Positions 27,772-36,308 of a DNA stretch of 64,000 nt are shown one piece after another. Within the stretch, counting starts at the first letter, position 1; every line of letters starts with the position of its first letter. Where the stretch lies: NCBI RefSeq assembly GCF_002101785.1, contig NZ_LQPJ01000024.1:50988-114987 (forward strand), in the 5' to 3' direction. Under the pieces are notes generated by a model that was given only the letters and a program-made list of their open reading frames with translations, did no database searches and was not told the origin of the DNA. A program made the position numbers and the translations under genes. This DNA comes from Mycobacterium palustre (GTDB lineage: Bacteria; Actinomycetota; Actinomycetes; Mycobacteriales; Mycobacteriaceae).

Positions 27772-27814
27772 CGACCGCAAAAATTTCGCAAGCGGTCGGC
27801 CGTAGCGTACGGCC
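27772..27814. promoter_or_regulatory. Paired inverted repeats before the small secreted-protein gene
   Basis: Two adjoining palindromes: CGACCGC-N13-GCGGTCG (27772-27798) and GGCCGTA-GCG-TACGGCC (27798-27814). The second ends 23 bases before the ATG at 27838, a typical operator position. The first could instead be a terminator-like hairpin for the upstream gene, but no T-run follows it. Confidence 0.45.
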
Positions 27815-27837
27815 CGAAGTCGTCGGAAAGGACCACC

Positions 27838-28191
27838 ATGAGAGCCCGTCGTACCCTGAAGCGAATCGTTGCCGGCGCGCTGCTGTCGGGCGGCGTCGCG
27901 ATGGCCGGGTTTGGGTTGGCCGCGGGCAGCGCGCAGGCCGACCCGGACCACTGTTCGACACGGACGGGGTGCTACCACGGCCCCGGGATGCGCTGGTGCC
28001 CGGGCGACTACATCTGGCCCGCGCTGCGGGCGACCGGATGGGACTTGAGCGAGTGCCACGTCTACCACCTCGCGATCCTGGACAACCCCAACGCCGACCC
28101 CAACGCGGTGGTCGAGGGGCCCGGTCCGGCGCCGCTGCCCATTCCGGCCACGCCGCGGGCGTGCCCGCCGATCTCGTTCATGTGCCCGTGA
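27838..28191 (+). CDS. Small secreted cysteine-containing protein
   Basis: A 117-residue exported protein. The Sec signal (RRTLKRIVAGALLSGGVAMAG) ends at SAQA-DP, near residue 35. The mature part has six cysteines (DHCSTRTGCYHG, RWCPGDY, SECHVY, RACPP, FMCP) and a proline-rich C-terminus, typical of small disulfide-bonded mycobacterial secreted proteins of unknown role. GGAAAGGACC precedes the start. A strong terminator hairpin follows the stop. Confidence 0.85.
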   Translation: MRARRTLKRIVAGALLSGGVAMAGFGLAAGSAQADPDHCSTRTGCYHGPGMRWCPGDYIWPALRATGWDLSECHVYHLAILDNPNADPNAVVEGPGPAPLPIPATPRACPPISFMCP

Positions 28192-28203
28192 AAGCTGGAT
28201 AGC

Positions 28204-28239
28204 AAAAGGTCGGAGGGCGTTGTGGCCCTCCGACCTTTT
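28204..28239. terminator. Bidirectional intrinsic terminator
   Basis: A perfect 15-base-pair stem (28204-28218 with 28225-28239) closes a 6-base loop. Its arms begin with AAAA and end with TTTT, so both strands show a stem followed by a T-tract. It lies between the small secreted-protein gene (+) and tRNA-His (-) and serves both. Strong intrinsic terminators of this form are not common in mycobacteria. Confidence 0.88.
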
Positions 28240-28242
28240 CGG

Positions 28243-28316
28243 GGTGGCTGACGGGACTCGAACCCGCGACACCCAGGATCACAACCTGGTGCTCTACCAG
28301 CTGAACTACAGCCACC
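28243..28316 (-). tRNA. hisT: tRNA-His (anticodon GTG)
   Basis: Minus-strand cloverleaf: acceptor GTGGCTG with CAGCCAC, D-arm GTTCAGCTGGTAGAGC, anticodon loop TTGTGAT giving GTG, T-arm GCGGGTTCGAGTCCCGT. A G precedes the acceptor opposite C73, the extra G-1 characteristic of tRNA-His. Only CC of the CCA follows, so the A must be added after transcription. Same strand as orn, 55 bases downstream of it. Confidence 0.96.
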
Positions 28317-28371
28317 ATGGCCGCGAGCCGGGCCCCTGGTCGGGGAGGCCAACGAGCGGCGACCATCGATA

Positions 28372-29019
28372 CTAGCCGGTGGGTGGCTCGGTCTCCGAAT
28401 CGATTGTTCGAGCTGGGTTCTCTCCGTCTTGCAGGCCGGCGACGACGGCCTCGATTTCACTGGTAGACGGCCCGGGCTGCGGCACGAAGGCGGTGCGGCG
28501 GTAGTACTGCAACTCGCGGATGGACTCGTAAATGTCGGCCAGCGCCCGGTGCGTGAGCCCCTTGGCGGGCTGACCGTAGTAGATGCGCGGGTACCAGCGC
28601 CGGCACAGCTCCTTGATCGAGCTGACGTCGATCATGCGGTAGTGCAGGTAGGAGTCGAGCTCGGGCATGTCGCGGGCGATGAAGGAACGGTCGGTGGCGA
28701 TCGAATTGCCCGCCAGCGGCGCGGTCTTGGGCTGCTTGACGTGCGTGGTGACGTAGTCCATCACCATCGCCTCGGCGGTTGCCAAATCGACGGTCGACGC
28801 CTTGACCTCGTCGATCAGCCCCGAGCGCGAGTGCATGTCGGCGACGACCTCGATCATCGACGACAAAGCGGCGTCGTCGGCGTGGATCACCACGTCGACC
28901 CCGTCGCCGAGGACGTTCAGCTCGGCGTCGGTGACCAGGGCGGCGATCTCGATCAGCTTGTCCGAGCCCAGGTCCAGCCCGGTCATCTCGCAGTCGATCC
29001 ACACCAATTCGTCGCGCAC
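28372..29019 (-). CDS. orn: Oligoribonuclease
   Basis: A 215-residue DEDDh 3'-5' exoribonuclease, the same length as Mtb Orn, which degrades 2-5-nt RNAs and pGpG to mononucleotides. Exo I is [10 protein letters not shown] (D9, E11). Later motifs include [12 protein letters not shown] (Asp), and the final [10 protein letters not shown] supplies the catalytic His and Asp. GTG start at 29019, as shown by alignment of the N-terminus to known Orn proteins. tRNA-His follows on the same strand. Confidence 0.97.
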   Translation of the reverse strand: MRDELVWIDCEMTGLDLGSDKLIEIAALVTDAELNVLGDGVDVVIHADDAALSSMIEVVADMHSRSGLIDEVKASTVDLATAEAMVMDYVTTHVKQPKTAPLAGNSIATDRSFIARDMPELDSYLHYRMIDVSSIKELCRRWYPRIYYGQPAKGLTHRALADIYESIRELQYYRRTAFVPQPGPSTSEIEAVVAGLQDGENPARTIDSETEPPTG

Positions 29020-29126
29020 AGCGCTCAGCGTATGCGCACGTGAGCTCTGCCCTGTTCGCCCCTGCGAAGTAGGGTTAGCGTTGCGGGACTCTAACGGGGG
29101 CGAGTGGGGGAGAGGGGCGCAGCACG

Positions 29127-30689
29127 ATGACCACCGAATCGGCGGCCACACCGGCCAAGCGGATCGCGGACGGCTACGCCTTCGAGGGCCGGGCCCTTGA
29201 ACTGGGCACCGTCGTCGTCGACGGGGCGGCCGACCCGACCGCGCAGGTCCGTATCCCGTTGGCCACGGTCAACAGGCACGGGTTGGTGGCCGGGGCGACG
29301 GGAACCGGCAAGACCAAGACGCTGCAACTGATCGCCGAGCAGCTCAGCGCGGCCGGCGTCGCGGTGCTCATGGCCGACGTCAAGGGCGACCTGTCCGGTC
29401 TGTCTCGACCGGGGGAGGCCGACGACAGGACCGCCGCGCGGGCGAAGGACACCGGCGACGATTGGGCGCCAACGGGTTTCCCGGTCGAGTTCTTGTCGCT
29501 CGGGACCGGGGGAGTGGGCGTGCCGGTGCGCGCGACGGTGGCCAGCTTCGGGCCGGTGCTGTTGTCGAAGGTGTTGGGGCTCAACGCCACCCAGGAGTCG
29601 ACGCTGGGTCTGATTTTTCACTGGGCCACCGAAAGCAACCGGCGGCTGGTGACCCTGGGCGATCTGCGGGCCGTCATCAGCCACCTGGCCAGCGACGAGG
29701 GCAAGGCCGACCTCAAAGACCTGGGCGGCGTGTCCTCGACGACGGCCGGCGTCATCCTGCGCGCGCTGGTCAATCTCGCCGGCGAGGGCGGCGACACCTT
29801 CTTCGGCGAGCCGAAGCTCGACCCGAACGATCTGCTGCGTGTCACCGAACAGGGCCAGGGCGTCATCTCGCTGCTCGAGTTCAGCGGCCAGTCACTGCGC
29901 CCGGTCATCTTCTCCACCTTCCTCATGTGGGTGCTGGCCGATCTGTTCACCGTGCTGCCCGAGGTCGGCGACATAGACAAGCCCAAGTTGGTCTTCTTCT
30001 TCGACGAGGCGCACCTGCTGTTCACCGACGCCTCCAAGGCGTTCCTCGAGCAGGTCGAACAGACCGTCAAGCTGATCCGCTCCAAGGGCGTCGGGGTGTT
30101 TTTCTGCACGCAGTTGCCCACCGACCTGCCCAACGACGTGCTCTCCCAGCTGGGCGCGCGGATTCAGCACGCGCTGCGCGCGTTTACCCCCGACGACCAG
30201 AAGGCGCTGTCCAAGACGGTGCGCACCTACCCGAAAACCGATGTCTACGACCTGGAGTCGGCGTTGACATCGCTGGGCATTGGTGAGGCCGTCGTCACGG
30301 TGCTCTCGGAAAAGGGTGCCCCGACGCCGGTCGCCTGGACCCGCATGCGGGTGCCCCGCTCGCTGATGGCCTCGATCGGCACCGACGAGATCACCAAGGC
30401 GGCGAAATCCAGTCCGCTGCAGGCGAAGTACGGTCAGACCGTCGAGCAGCCGACGCAACCCGGTGGGTCCCAAACGCCGCCGGCGCCGCGACCCCAGTCC
30501 GACTACCCGCCGGTGCCACCGGATGAGCCGGTTCCGCCGATGCCGGAGCCGGCGGAGCCTGCACAACCCAAGGGCCCGGCCATGTGGGAGGAAGTGCTGC
30601 AGAACCCCACGGTCAAAAGCGGCATCAACACGGTGATACGCGAAGCGGTGAAGGCCATCTTCGGCGCCGGGCGGCGCCGCCGGAAGTAA
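29127..30689 (+). CDS. HerA-like/DUF853 ATPase, Rv2510c homologue
   Basis: A 520-residue P-loop ATPase of the DUF853 (HerA/FtsK-like) family. Walker A is GATGTGKT (residues 56-63) and Walker B is [12 protein letters not shown] (D293-E294). A proline-rich stretch (~445-490) precedes a short C-terminal helix and a basic tail. Family members are hexameric motor-like ATPases, often without a nuclease partner; the biological role of Rv2510c is not settled. Divergent from orn. It ends 3 bases before the convergent SDR gene. Confidence 0.9.
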   Translation: MTTESAATPAKRIADGYAFEGRALELGTVVVDGAADPTAQVRIPLATVNRHGLVAGATGTGKTKTLQLIAEQLSAAGVAVLMADVKGDLSGLSRPGEADDRTAARAKDTGDDWAPTGFPVEFLSLGTGGVGVPVRATVASFGPVLLSKVLGLNATQESTLGLIFHWATESNRRLVTLGDLRAVISHLASDEGKADLKDLGGVSSTTAGVILRALVNLAGEGGDTFFGEPKLDPNDLLRVTEQGQGVISLLEFSGQSLRPVIFSTFLMWVLADLFTVLPEVGDIDKPKLVFFFDEAHLLFTDASKAFLEQVEQTVKLIRSKGVGVFFCTQLPTDLPNDVLSQLGARIQHALRAFTPDDQKALSKTVRTYPKTDVYDLESALTSLGIGEAVVTVLSEKGAPTPVAWTRMRVPRSLMASIGTDEITKAAKSSPLQAKYGQTVEQPTQPGGSQTPPAPRPQSDYPPVPPDEPVPPMPEPAEPAQPKGPAMWEEVLQNPTVKSGINTVIREAVKAIFGAGRRRRK

Positions 30690-30692
30690 CCC

Positions 30693-31499
30693 CTACCCGC
30701 CGCCGAGCTTCTTGTAGAAGCTGCCCACGATCGGCGCCACGATCGCGCGCGGGGCGTACCCGCTGGCCACCGACATGGCCTTCGACGTCAGGCCCGGGAC
30801 GATGCGCATCTTGTTGCGCTCCAACGCATCCAGCGACACCTTGGCGGTGTGTTCGGTGGAGATCCACAAAAAGTCCGGCACCAACTTCTCGACCAGCGAC
30901 CGCTCGGCGTCGTCGGGCAAATCGGTGCGCACCGGGCCCGGCGCCAGCAGCGTGACGTGCACCCCGGAGCGGCGCAGCTCGCCGCGCAGCGACTCGCTGA
31001 AGGTGTTCACGAACGCCTTGGTGGCCGCGTAGGTGGCGTTGTAGGGGATCGGCGAATTGCCCGCGGCCGAACCGGAAATCAGGATGCCGCCGGCCTTGCG
31101 CTCGACCATGCCGGGCAGCACCGCCAGCGTCAGGTCGTGCACGCCCAGCACGTTCAGCTGCAGCTGGGCCTTCTCGCCGGCCGGGTCCAGCGTCGCCACC
31201 GGGCCGAAGGTCGCGGTGCCGGCGTTGGCGCACAGGATCGAGATCGGGCGCGCGGCCAGCTCGTCGCACAGCTTTGCCCGCTCCCCGGGGTCGGCCAGGT
31301 CGGCGGGCCGCACGTCCACAACGACGCGGTATTTGTCCGACAGGCGGGCCGCCAGCTCGTTGAGCAGGTCCTCGCGCCGGGCGGTGACGATCAGGTTGTG
31401 ACCGCGGGCGGCGAGTTCGGTGGCCAGCGCCTCGCCGATGTTCTGCGAAGCTCCGGTGACAACGGCGCGCGCGTCGGGACGGGGGGCGGGTACCGGCAT
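30693..31499 (-). CDS. Short-chain dehydrogenase/reductase, Rv2509-like
   Basis: A 268-residue SDR with the cofactor loop VTGASQNIGEALA, the structural motif CANAGTATFG and the catalytic Ser/Tyr/Lys set in GSAAGNSPIPYNATYAATK. The N-terminal fold favours NADP(H). The order bkaR-Rv2507-Rv2508c-Rv2509 matches Mtb, where the Rv2509 product is reported as the mycolic-acid motif reductase acting on the beta-keto mycolate precursor. I infer the same role from position and resemblance. It starts back-to-back with the permease gene. Confidence 0.85.
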   Translation of the reverse strand: MPVPAPRPDARAVVTGASQNIGEALATELAARGHNLIVTARREDLLNELAARLSDKYRVVVDVRPADLADPGERAKLCDELAARPISILCANAGTATFGPVATLDPAGEKAQLQLNVLGVHDLTLAVLPGMVERKAGGILISGSAAGNSPIPYNATYAATKAFVNTFSESLRGELRRSGVHVTLLAPGPVRTDLPDDAERSLVEKLVPDFLWISTEHTAKVSLDALERNKMRIVPGLTSKAMSVASGYAPRAIVAPIVGSFYKKLGGG

Positions 31500-31541
31500 G
31501 CGGCCAATCGTAGACAGCGGCGAACCAATAAAGTTCCCGGC

Positions 31542-32870
31542 ATGAGTCCGCGTCCCGTCCCGCCCGCGCGGTCTGGAGTAGTGGCATGGGCGCTGTGGGA
31601 CTGCGGCTCCCTCGGCATGAACGCCATCGTCGCGACGTTCGTCTTCTCCGTGTATCTGACCGGCAGCGTGGGCGCGCGCCTGCCGGGGGGCACGTCGCCG
31701 GCGAGTTGGCTTGGTCGCGCGCTCGCCGTCTCGGGGCTGACCATCGCGGTGCTGGCCCCGCTCATCGGGGTGTGGGTGGAAGCCCCGCACCGGCGACGGC
31801 TGGCGCTGACCGTGTTGAGCGGGCTCGCCGCCGCGTCGACCAGCGCCATGTTTTTGATCCGCGAGGACCCCGGCTACCTCTGGGCCGGCTTGGTGCTGCT
31901 GTCGGCCACGGCCGCGTGCGGTGACCTGGCCGGCGTGCCGTACAACGCCATGCTGCGCCAGGTCTCGACGCCGCAGACGGCGGGCCGCGTCTCCGGCCTG
32001 GGTGCGGCCGCGGGGTTCACCGGCAGCGTGGTCCTGCTGCTGCTGGTCTACGTGGGTTTCATCTCCGGCACCGGCCCGGTGCGCGGGCTGCTGCGCGTGC
32101 CTACCCACGACGGCCTCAACGTCCGCGCGGCGATGCTGCTCACCGCGGCGTGGTTCGCGGCGCTGGCACTGCCGTTGCTGTTGGTCGCCCACCGGCTGCC
32201 GGACTCCGGCGAGGCGTCGCGTCCGACCGGCGTGCTGGGCGGTTATCGCAAACTGTGGGCGGAGGTGAGCGCCGAATGGCGCCGCAACCGCAACCTGGTC
32301 TACTTCCTGGGGGCCAGCGCGCTTTTTCGGGACGGGCTGGCGGCCATCTTCGGCTTCGGCGCCGTGCTCGGCGTCAACGTCTACGGCCTGTCCCAGGGCG
32401 ACGTACTGGTGTTCGGCGTGGCGGCAAGCGTGGTGGCCGCGCTCGGCGCGGTAACCGGCGGGTTCGTCGACCACCGGATCGGGTCCAAACGGGTCATCGT
32501 CGGGTCACTGGCGGCGCTCATCGTCGTCTCCGCCACCATGATGGCGTCGTCCGGCCCGCACGCCTTCTGGGTGTGCGGGCTGCTGTTGGCCGCGTTCGTC
32601 GGTCCGTCCCTGGCGTCGTCGCGTGCCCTGCTGCTGCAGCTCGCCAAGGACGGCGGGGAAGGGGTCGCGTTCGGGCTCTACACGATGACCGGCCGGGCGG
32701 TGTCGTTCGTGGCGCCCTGGCTGTTCTCCCTTTTCGTCGACGCGTTCGGGACCGTGCGCGCCGGGGTCGCCGGGATCTGCCTGGTGCTCGGCGCCGGGCT
32801 GCTGGCGATGCTGGTGGTGCGGGTACCGGTGCGCGCGGCCGTTGTGGCCGAAACCCCTTCGGGCGCTTAG
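31542..32870 (+). CDS. UMF1/MFS-type integral membrane transporter, Rv2508c homologue
   Basis: A 442-residue protein with 11-12 transmembrane helices and the opening WALWDCGSLGMNAIVATFVF, the hallmark of the UMF1 (Atg22-like) branch of the major facilitator superfamily. The interior loop DHRIGSKRVIVG matches an MFS signature. Its cargo is unknown; vacuolar eukaryotic relatives export amino acids. The ATG at 31542 is 42 bases from the divergent SDR start. It overlaps the convergent MmpS-like gene by 4 bases. Confidence 0.87.
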   Translation: MSPRPVPPARSGVVAWALWDCGSLGMNAIVATFVFSVYLTGSVGARLPGGTSPASWLGRALAVSGLTIAVLAPLIGVWVEAPHRRRLALTVLSGLAAASTSAMFLIREDPGYLWAGLVLLSATAACGDLAGVPYNAMLRQVSTPQTAGRVSGLGAAAGFTGSVVLLLLVYVGFISGTGPVRGLLRVPTHDGLNVRAAMLLTAAWFAALALPLLLVAHRLPDSGEASRPTGVLGGYRKLWAEVSAEWRRNRNLVYFLGASALFRDGLAAIFGFGAVLGVNVYGLSQGDVLVFGVAASVVAALGAVTGGFVDHRIGSKRVIVGSLAALIVVSATMMASSGPHAFWVCGLLLAAFVGPSLASSRALLLQLAKDGGEGVAFGLYTMTGRAVSFVAPWLFSLFVDAFGTVRAGVAGICLVLGAGLLAMLVVRVPVRAAVVAETPSGA

Positions 32871-33682
32871 CCTCTCGCGTCGCAGACGGTCAGGCCCATG
32901 CCGACGCGCTGGATCACCTGCACCCCGCCGATGGTGACCGAACAGGTGACGTTGTTGCCAAAGTTGACGATCGTGACGTTGGCCGGGTGGGCCGCCGACT
33001 TCGACAGGCTGACCTGCTTGGTCCAAGGCAGCGCGACGTTGAACTCGGTCTGCACGACGTCGCCGGTGCCGATGTACATGATGCTGAGCGCCCGGCCGTC
33101 GCCGGTGACGGTGTAGACGACGTCTTGCATTGCGCCCGGGCTCGTCGTTTCGGTGGGCACCCCGCTCGACGGCGGCACCGGCTCCGGGATGAGCGGAGGC
33201 AGCGGCAGGGTCCGGGTGCGGGTCGACGGCGGTGCCGTCGGTGTCGTGAGGGTCGGCGACGCCGTCTCGGGCATGGCCGGCAACGGCGGGACGGCGGTCT
33301 GGTTCTTGATCGCCTCGTTGGCGAGGATCAGCGCCATCACCAGGGCGACGATCACCAGCACGGCAGCGGCAGCGCCGATCCACAGCCACCGTGGCGATCG
33401 CGGGCCTCCCGGCGGGGGAGCCACACCCTCCGCAGGCGGCTCACCGGAGGCGGGCAGGCCCTGCTGCCAGTAGGCCGGCAGCTCCCTGGTGGTGTTGACG
33501 TCGGTGAAACCCGACGCCCATTGCGGCGCGTAGCCGCCGTAGCTGGGGGCGTAGGGAGCTTGGTCGGCGTATGCCGGGTCAACGGGCGGCGAGTACTGCT
33601 GACTCGGCTGCCCGGGCTGCCCGGCCGGCCCCCACCCCGATTGAGGGGGACTAAACGGCTCGGGTCGGCGTGGATCGCTCAT
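32867..33682 (-). CDS. Proline-rich MmpS-like membrane protein, Rv2507 homologue
   Basis: A 271-residue single-pass protein: a Pro/Gln/Tyr-rich cytoplasmic N-terminus (~1-95), one transmembrane helix (WIGAAAAVLVIVALVMALIL), a Thr/Pro linker, and a C-terminal beta domain of the MmpS type (VVYTVTGDGRALSIMYI through GLTVCDARG). It resembles MmpS3, which, unlike other MmpS proteins, has no MmpL partner gene and has been connected with division. ATG at 33682 with GAGGTGG upstream; a GTG two codons earlier is possible. Confidence 0.88.
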   Translation of the reverse strand: MSDPRRPEPFSPPQSGWGPAGQPGQPSQQYSPPVDPAYADQAPYAPSYGGYAPQWASGFTDVNTTRELPAYWQQGLPASGEPPAEGVAPPPGGPRSPRWLWIGAAAAVLVIVALVMALILANEAIKNQTAVPPLPAMPETASPTLTTPTAPPSTRTRTLPLPPLIPEPVPPSSGVPTETTSPGAMQDVVYTVTGDGRALSIMYIGTGDVVQTEFNVALPWTKQVSLSKSAAHPANVTIVNFGNNVTCSVTIGGVQVIQRVGMGLTVCDARG

Positions 33683-33751
33683 GTCCACCTCATGGCATGC
33701 AGGGTACCTGGGCCGGGCCGATCGGCGGTTTGTTGCGGCGTCAGCCGCGGC

Positions 33752-34387
33752 TCACGGGCAGTGATTTCCGGCCGAGAGCGCGGCGACGGTCATCGCCCGC
33801 ATGACCGCGCGTGACCGGGCGGCGCGGGCGGGCTTGGCGCGCGAATCGTCGCCGGACTTCATGCTGTGCGGGGTCGAATTCAGCAGTCCGAAGACCGCGT
33901 GAGCCGTCAGCCGGGCGTCGGCCTCGGCCAGGCCGGGGTTCAGCTCGCGCAGCACGCCCACCCACACCTCGACGTACTGGCGCTGGGCCCTGCGCACCTG
34001 CTTCTCGGCCGCCTTGGGTAGGTGGGCCAGGTCGCGGTCCTGAATGCGGATCAGGTCCGGTTCACCCAGCGCAAAGTCGAGGTGAAAGTCGATGAGACCG
34101 TCCAGCGCGGCGGCCGCGTCGGCGCTGCTGGCGCGCACCTGCCGGGCGCCGGCGAGCAGCCGGGTGCTAATGCCCACCAGCAACTCGACGAGCAGCGACT
34201 CCTTGTTGGGGAAGTGGCGGTAGATGGCCGGACCGCTGACACCGGCGGCGGCGCCGATGTCTTCCAGGCGCACCGCGAGGAAACCGCGTTCGGCGAAGAG
34301 GCGTTCGGCGGCCGCCAGCAGCTGCAGGCGCCGGTCGGATTTCAACTGGGTGCGACGGTTGGGGGCGTCGGGCGCCGGCGTCGTCAT
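33752..34387 (-). CDS. bkaR: TetR-family repressor of branched-chain keto-acid metabolism
   Basis: A 211-residue TetR regulator. The N-terminal helix-turn-helix is RLEDIGAAAGVSGPAIYRHFPNKESLL (about residues 42-68), and the ligand domain follows. Its position, divergent from the accD1-bkd cluster, matches Rv2506 (BkaR), shown in mycobacteria to repress genes for branched-chain keto-acid degradation. Palindromes of the TTAACT type fill the intergenic region and are its likely operators. The ligand is probably a CoA thioester from the pathway; this is inference. Confidence 0.9.
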   Translation of the reverse strand: MTTPAPDAPNRRTQLKSDRRLQLLAAAERLFAERGFLAVRLEDIGAAAGVSGPAIYRHFPNKESLLVELLVGISTRLLAGARQVRASSADAAAALDGLIDFHLDFALGEPDLIRIQDRDLAHLPKAAEKQVRRAQRQYVEVWVGVLRELNPGLAEADARLTAHAVFGLLNSTPHSMKSGDDSRAKPARAARSRAVMRAMTVAALSAGNHCP

Positions 34388-34438
34388 GACGGACCCCCAT
34401 CCAGCTCGCCAGGTCGGTTAAACGCAACTAACTTAACA

Positions 34439-34460
34439 CGAGTTATCGGCGATTAACTCG
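34439..34460. promoter_or_regulatory. BkaR operator candidate 1
   Basis: An inverted repeat CGAGTTA-N8-TAACTCG, 52 bases upstream of the bkaR start. The same half-site, (A)GTTAA or TTAAC(T), recurs at 34418-34436 and in the second operator, which suggests several dimers bind here. Likely autoregulatory. Confidence 0.6.
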
Positions 34461-34522
34461 ATCCGGTTGGCTTCGGTTCGGTCCCTGGACGCGGTGGCGC
34501 GTGCGGTGGTATCCTCAGGGTC

Positions 34523-34542
34523 CAGTTAATGAGAATTAACTG
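34523..34542. promoter_or_regulatory. BkaR operator candidate 2
   Basis: A perfect 8-base inverted repeat, CAGTTAAT-N4-ATTAACTG, 22 bases before the ATG at 34565. The position is right for blocking transcription of the accD1 operon. It is the strongest palindrome of the region and shares its half-site with candidate 1. Confidence 0.7.
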
Positions 34543-34564
34543 AAAGCCGCGGAGAGGCTGTTCG

Positions 34565-34723
34565 ATGGACAAGGTGGTGGCGACGGCCGCTGAAGCGGTC
34601 GCCGACATAACCGACGGTTCCTCGCTGCGGCTGGTCGAAATCGCCACTGACGTCGGGGTGGACGAGGTGCTGGCCAAAACCGAACCGCCCCTTGCCGTTG
34701 CGACAACCGGGAGGACCTGGTGA
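34565..34723 (+). pseudogene. scoA-scoB deletion scar (in-frame fusion remnant)
   Basis: A 52-codon frame whose first ~20 residues, [20 protein letters not shown], match the start of 3-oxoacid CoA-transferase subunit A, and whose next ~25, [20 protein letters not shown], match the end of subunit B. In H37Rv fadD35, scoA and scoB lie between bkaR and accD1. Here everything between the scoA start and the scoB end is missing. The frame keeps its ribosome binding site (GGAGAGG) and its stop overlaps the accD1 GTG by 4 bases, so it may persist as a leader that couples translation of accD1. No CoA-transferase activity is possible. Confidence 0.75.
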
Positions 34724-36306
34724 GCTCGTCCGTCGCCGCCGCGCCGTCGTTCGCCGACGAGCACCGCCGACTGGTCGCCGAGTTGAACGCCAAGCTGGCG
34801 GCGGCGGCGTTGGGCGGCAACGAACGCGCCCGCCAGCGCCACGTCGGCCGCGGCAAGCTGTTGCCCCGCGAACGGGTCGATCGGCTGCTGGATCCGGGCA
34901 CCCCGTTCCTGGAGCTGTCGCCGCTGGCCGCCAACGGGATGTACGACGACGAGTCCCCGGGCGCGGGCATCATCACCGGCGTCGGGCGGGTGTCGGAGCG
35001 CGAGTGCGTGATCGTCGCCAACGATGCGACGATCAAGGGCGGCACCTACTACCCGATGACGGTCAAAAAGCATTTGCGCGCACAGGAAGTCGCGCTGCAA
35101 AACCGGCTGCCCTGCATCTACCTGGTGGACTCCGGGGGCGCGTTTTTGCCGCGGCAGGACGAGGTGTTCCCCGACCGCGAGCACTTCGGCCGCATCTTCT
35201 ACAACCAGGCGACCATGAGCGCCAAGGGCATTCCGCAGGTGGCCGCGGTGCTGGGTTCGTGCACGGCGGGCGGCGCCTACGTGCCGGCGATGAGCGACGA
35301 GGCCGTCATCGTGCGCGAGCAGGGCACGATTTTCCTCGGCGGGCCTCCGCTGGTGAAGGCCGCCACCGGAGAGATCGTGTCCGCCGAGGAGCTGGGCGGC
35401 GGCGACCTGCACTCGCGCGTGTCCGGTGTCACCGACCACCTCGCCGAGGACGACGAGCACGCCCTGCGGATCGTGCGCTCGATCGCCGCCACCTTCGGGC
35501 CGCGCGAGCCCAGCCAATGGGAGGTGCGTCCCTCCGTCGAGCCCACCCACGCGCAGACCGAGCTTTACGACGTGGTGCCGCCGGACCCCCGGGTGCCCTA
35601 CGACGTGCACGAGGTCATCGTGCGGCTGGTCGACGGCAGCGAATTCAGCGAATTCAAGGCCAATTACGGCAAGACCCTGGTGACCGCGTTCGCCCGCATC
35701 CACGGACACCCGGTCGGGATCGTCGCCAACAACGGCGTGCTGTTCAGCGAATCCGCCCTCAAGGGCGCGCATTTCATCGAGCTGTGCGACAAGCGCAACA
35801 TTCCGCTGCTGTTCTTGCAGAACATCGCCGGATTCATGGTCGGGCGCGATTACGAAGCCGGCGGCATCGCCAAGCACGGCGCCAAGATGGTCACCGCCGT
35901 GGCCTGCGCCCGGGTGCCCAAGCTGACCGTCGTGATCGGCGGATCCTGTGGCGCGGGCAACTATTCGATGTGCGGGCGGGCCTACTCGCCGCGCTTTTTG
36001 TGGATGTGGCCCAACGCGCGCATCTCGGTGATGGGCGGCGAGCAGGCGGCGTCGGTGCTCGCGACGGTCCGCGGCGAGCAGCTCGCCGGGGCGGGCAAGC
36101 CATGGTCGCCCGGCGACGAGGAGGCGTTCAAGGCGCCCATCCGCCAGCAGTACGAGGACCAGGGCAACCCGTACTACTCGACGGCGCGCCTGTGGGACGA
36201 CGGCATCATCGACCCGGCCGACACCAGAACCTGCGTGGGGCTTGCGCTTTCGGCGTGCGCTCACGCCCCGCTGGAACCGGTCTCCTACGGCGTCTTTCGG
36301 ATGTGA
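34720..36306 (+). CDS. accD1: Acyl-CoA carboxylase beta subunit (methylcrotonyl-CoA type)
   Basis: A 528-residue carboxyltransferase with both crotonase-fold halves. Typical motifs are [34 protein letters not shown] and, in the C-terminal half, [22 protein letters not shown]. With AccA1 it forms the carboxylase identified in Mtb as 3-methylcrotonyl-CoA carboxylase of leucine degradation. GTG start overlapping the scar ORF stop; accA1 follows after 2 bases. Confidence 0.96.
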   Translation: MSSSVAAAPSFADEHRRLVAELNAKLAAAALGGNERARQRHVGRGKLLPRERVDRLLDPGTPFLELSPLAANGMYDDESPGAGIITGVGRVSERECVIVANDATIKGGTYYPMTVKKHLRAQEVALQNRLPCIYLVDSGGAFLPRQDEVFPDREHFGRIFYNQATMSAKGIPQVAAVLGSCTAGGAYVPAMSDEAVIVREQGTIFLGGPPLVKAATGEIVSAEELGGGDLHSRVSGVTDHLAEDDEHALRIVRSIAATFGPREPSQWEVRPSVEPTHAQTELYDVVPPDPRVPYDVHEVIVRLVDGSEFSEFKANYGKTLVTAFARIHGHPVGIVANNGVLFSESALKGAHFIELCDKRNIPLLFLQNIAGFMVGRDYEAGGIAKHGAKMVTAVACARVPKLTVVIGGSCGAGNYSMCGRAYSPRFLWMWPNARISVMGGEQAASVLATVRGEQLAGAGKPWSPGDEEAFKAPIRQQYEDQGNPYYSTARLWDDGIIDPADTRTCVGLALSACAHAPLEPVSYGVFRM

Positions 36307-36308
36307 CG

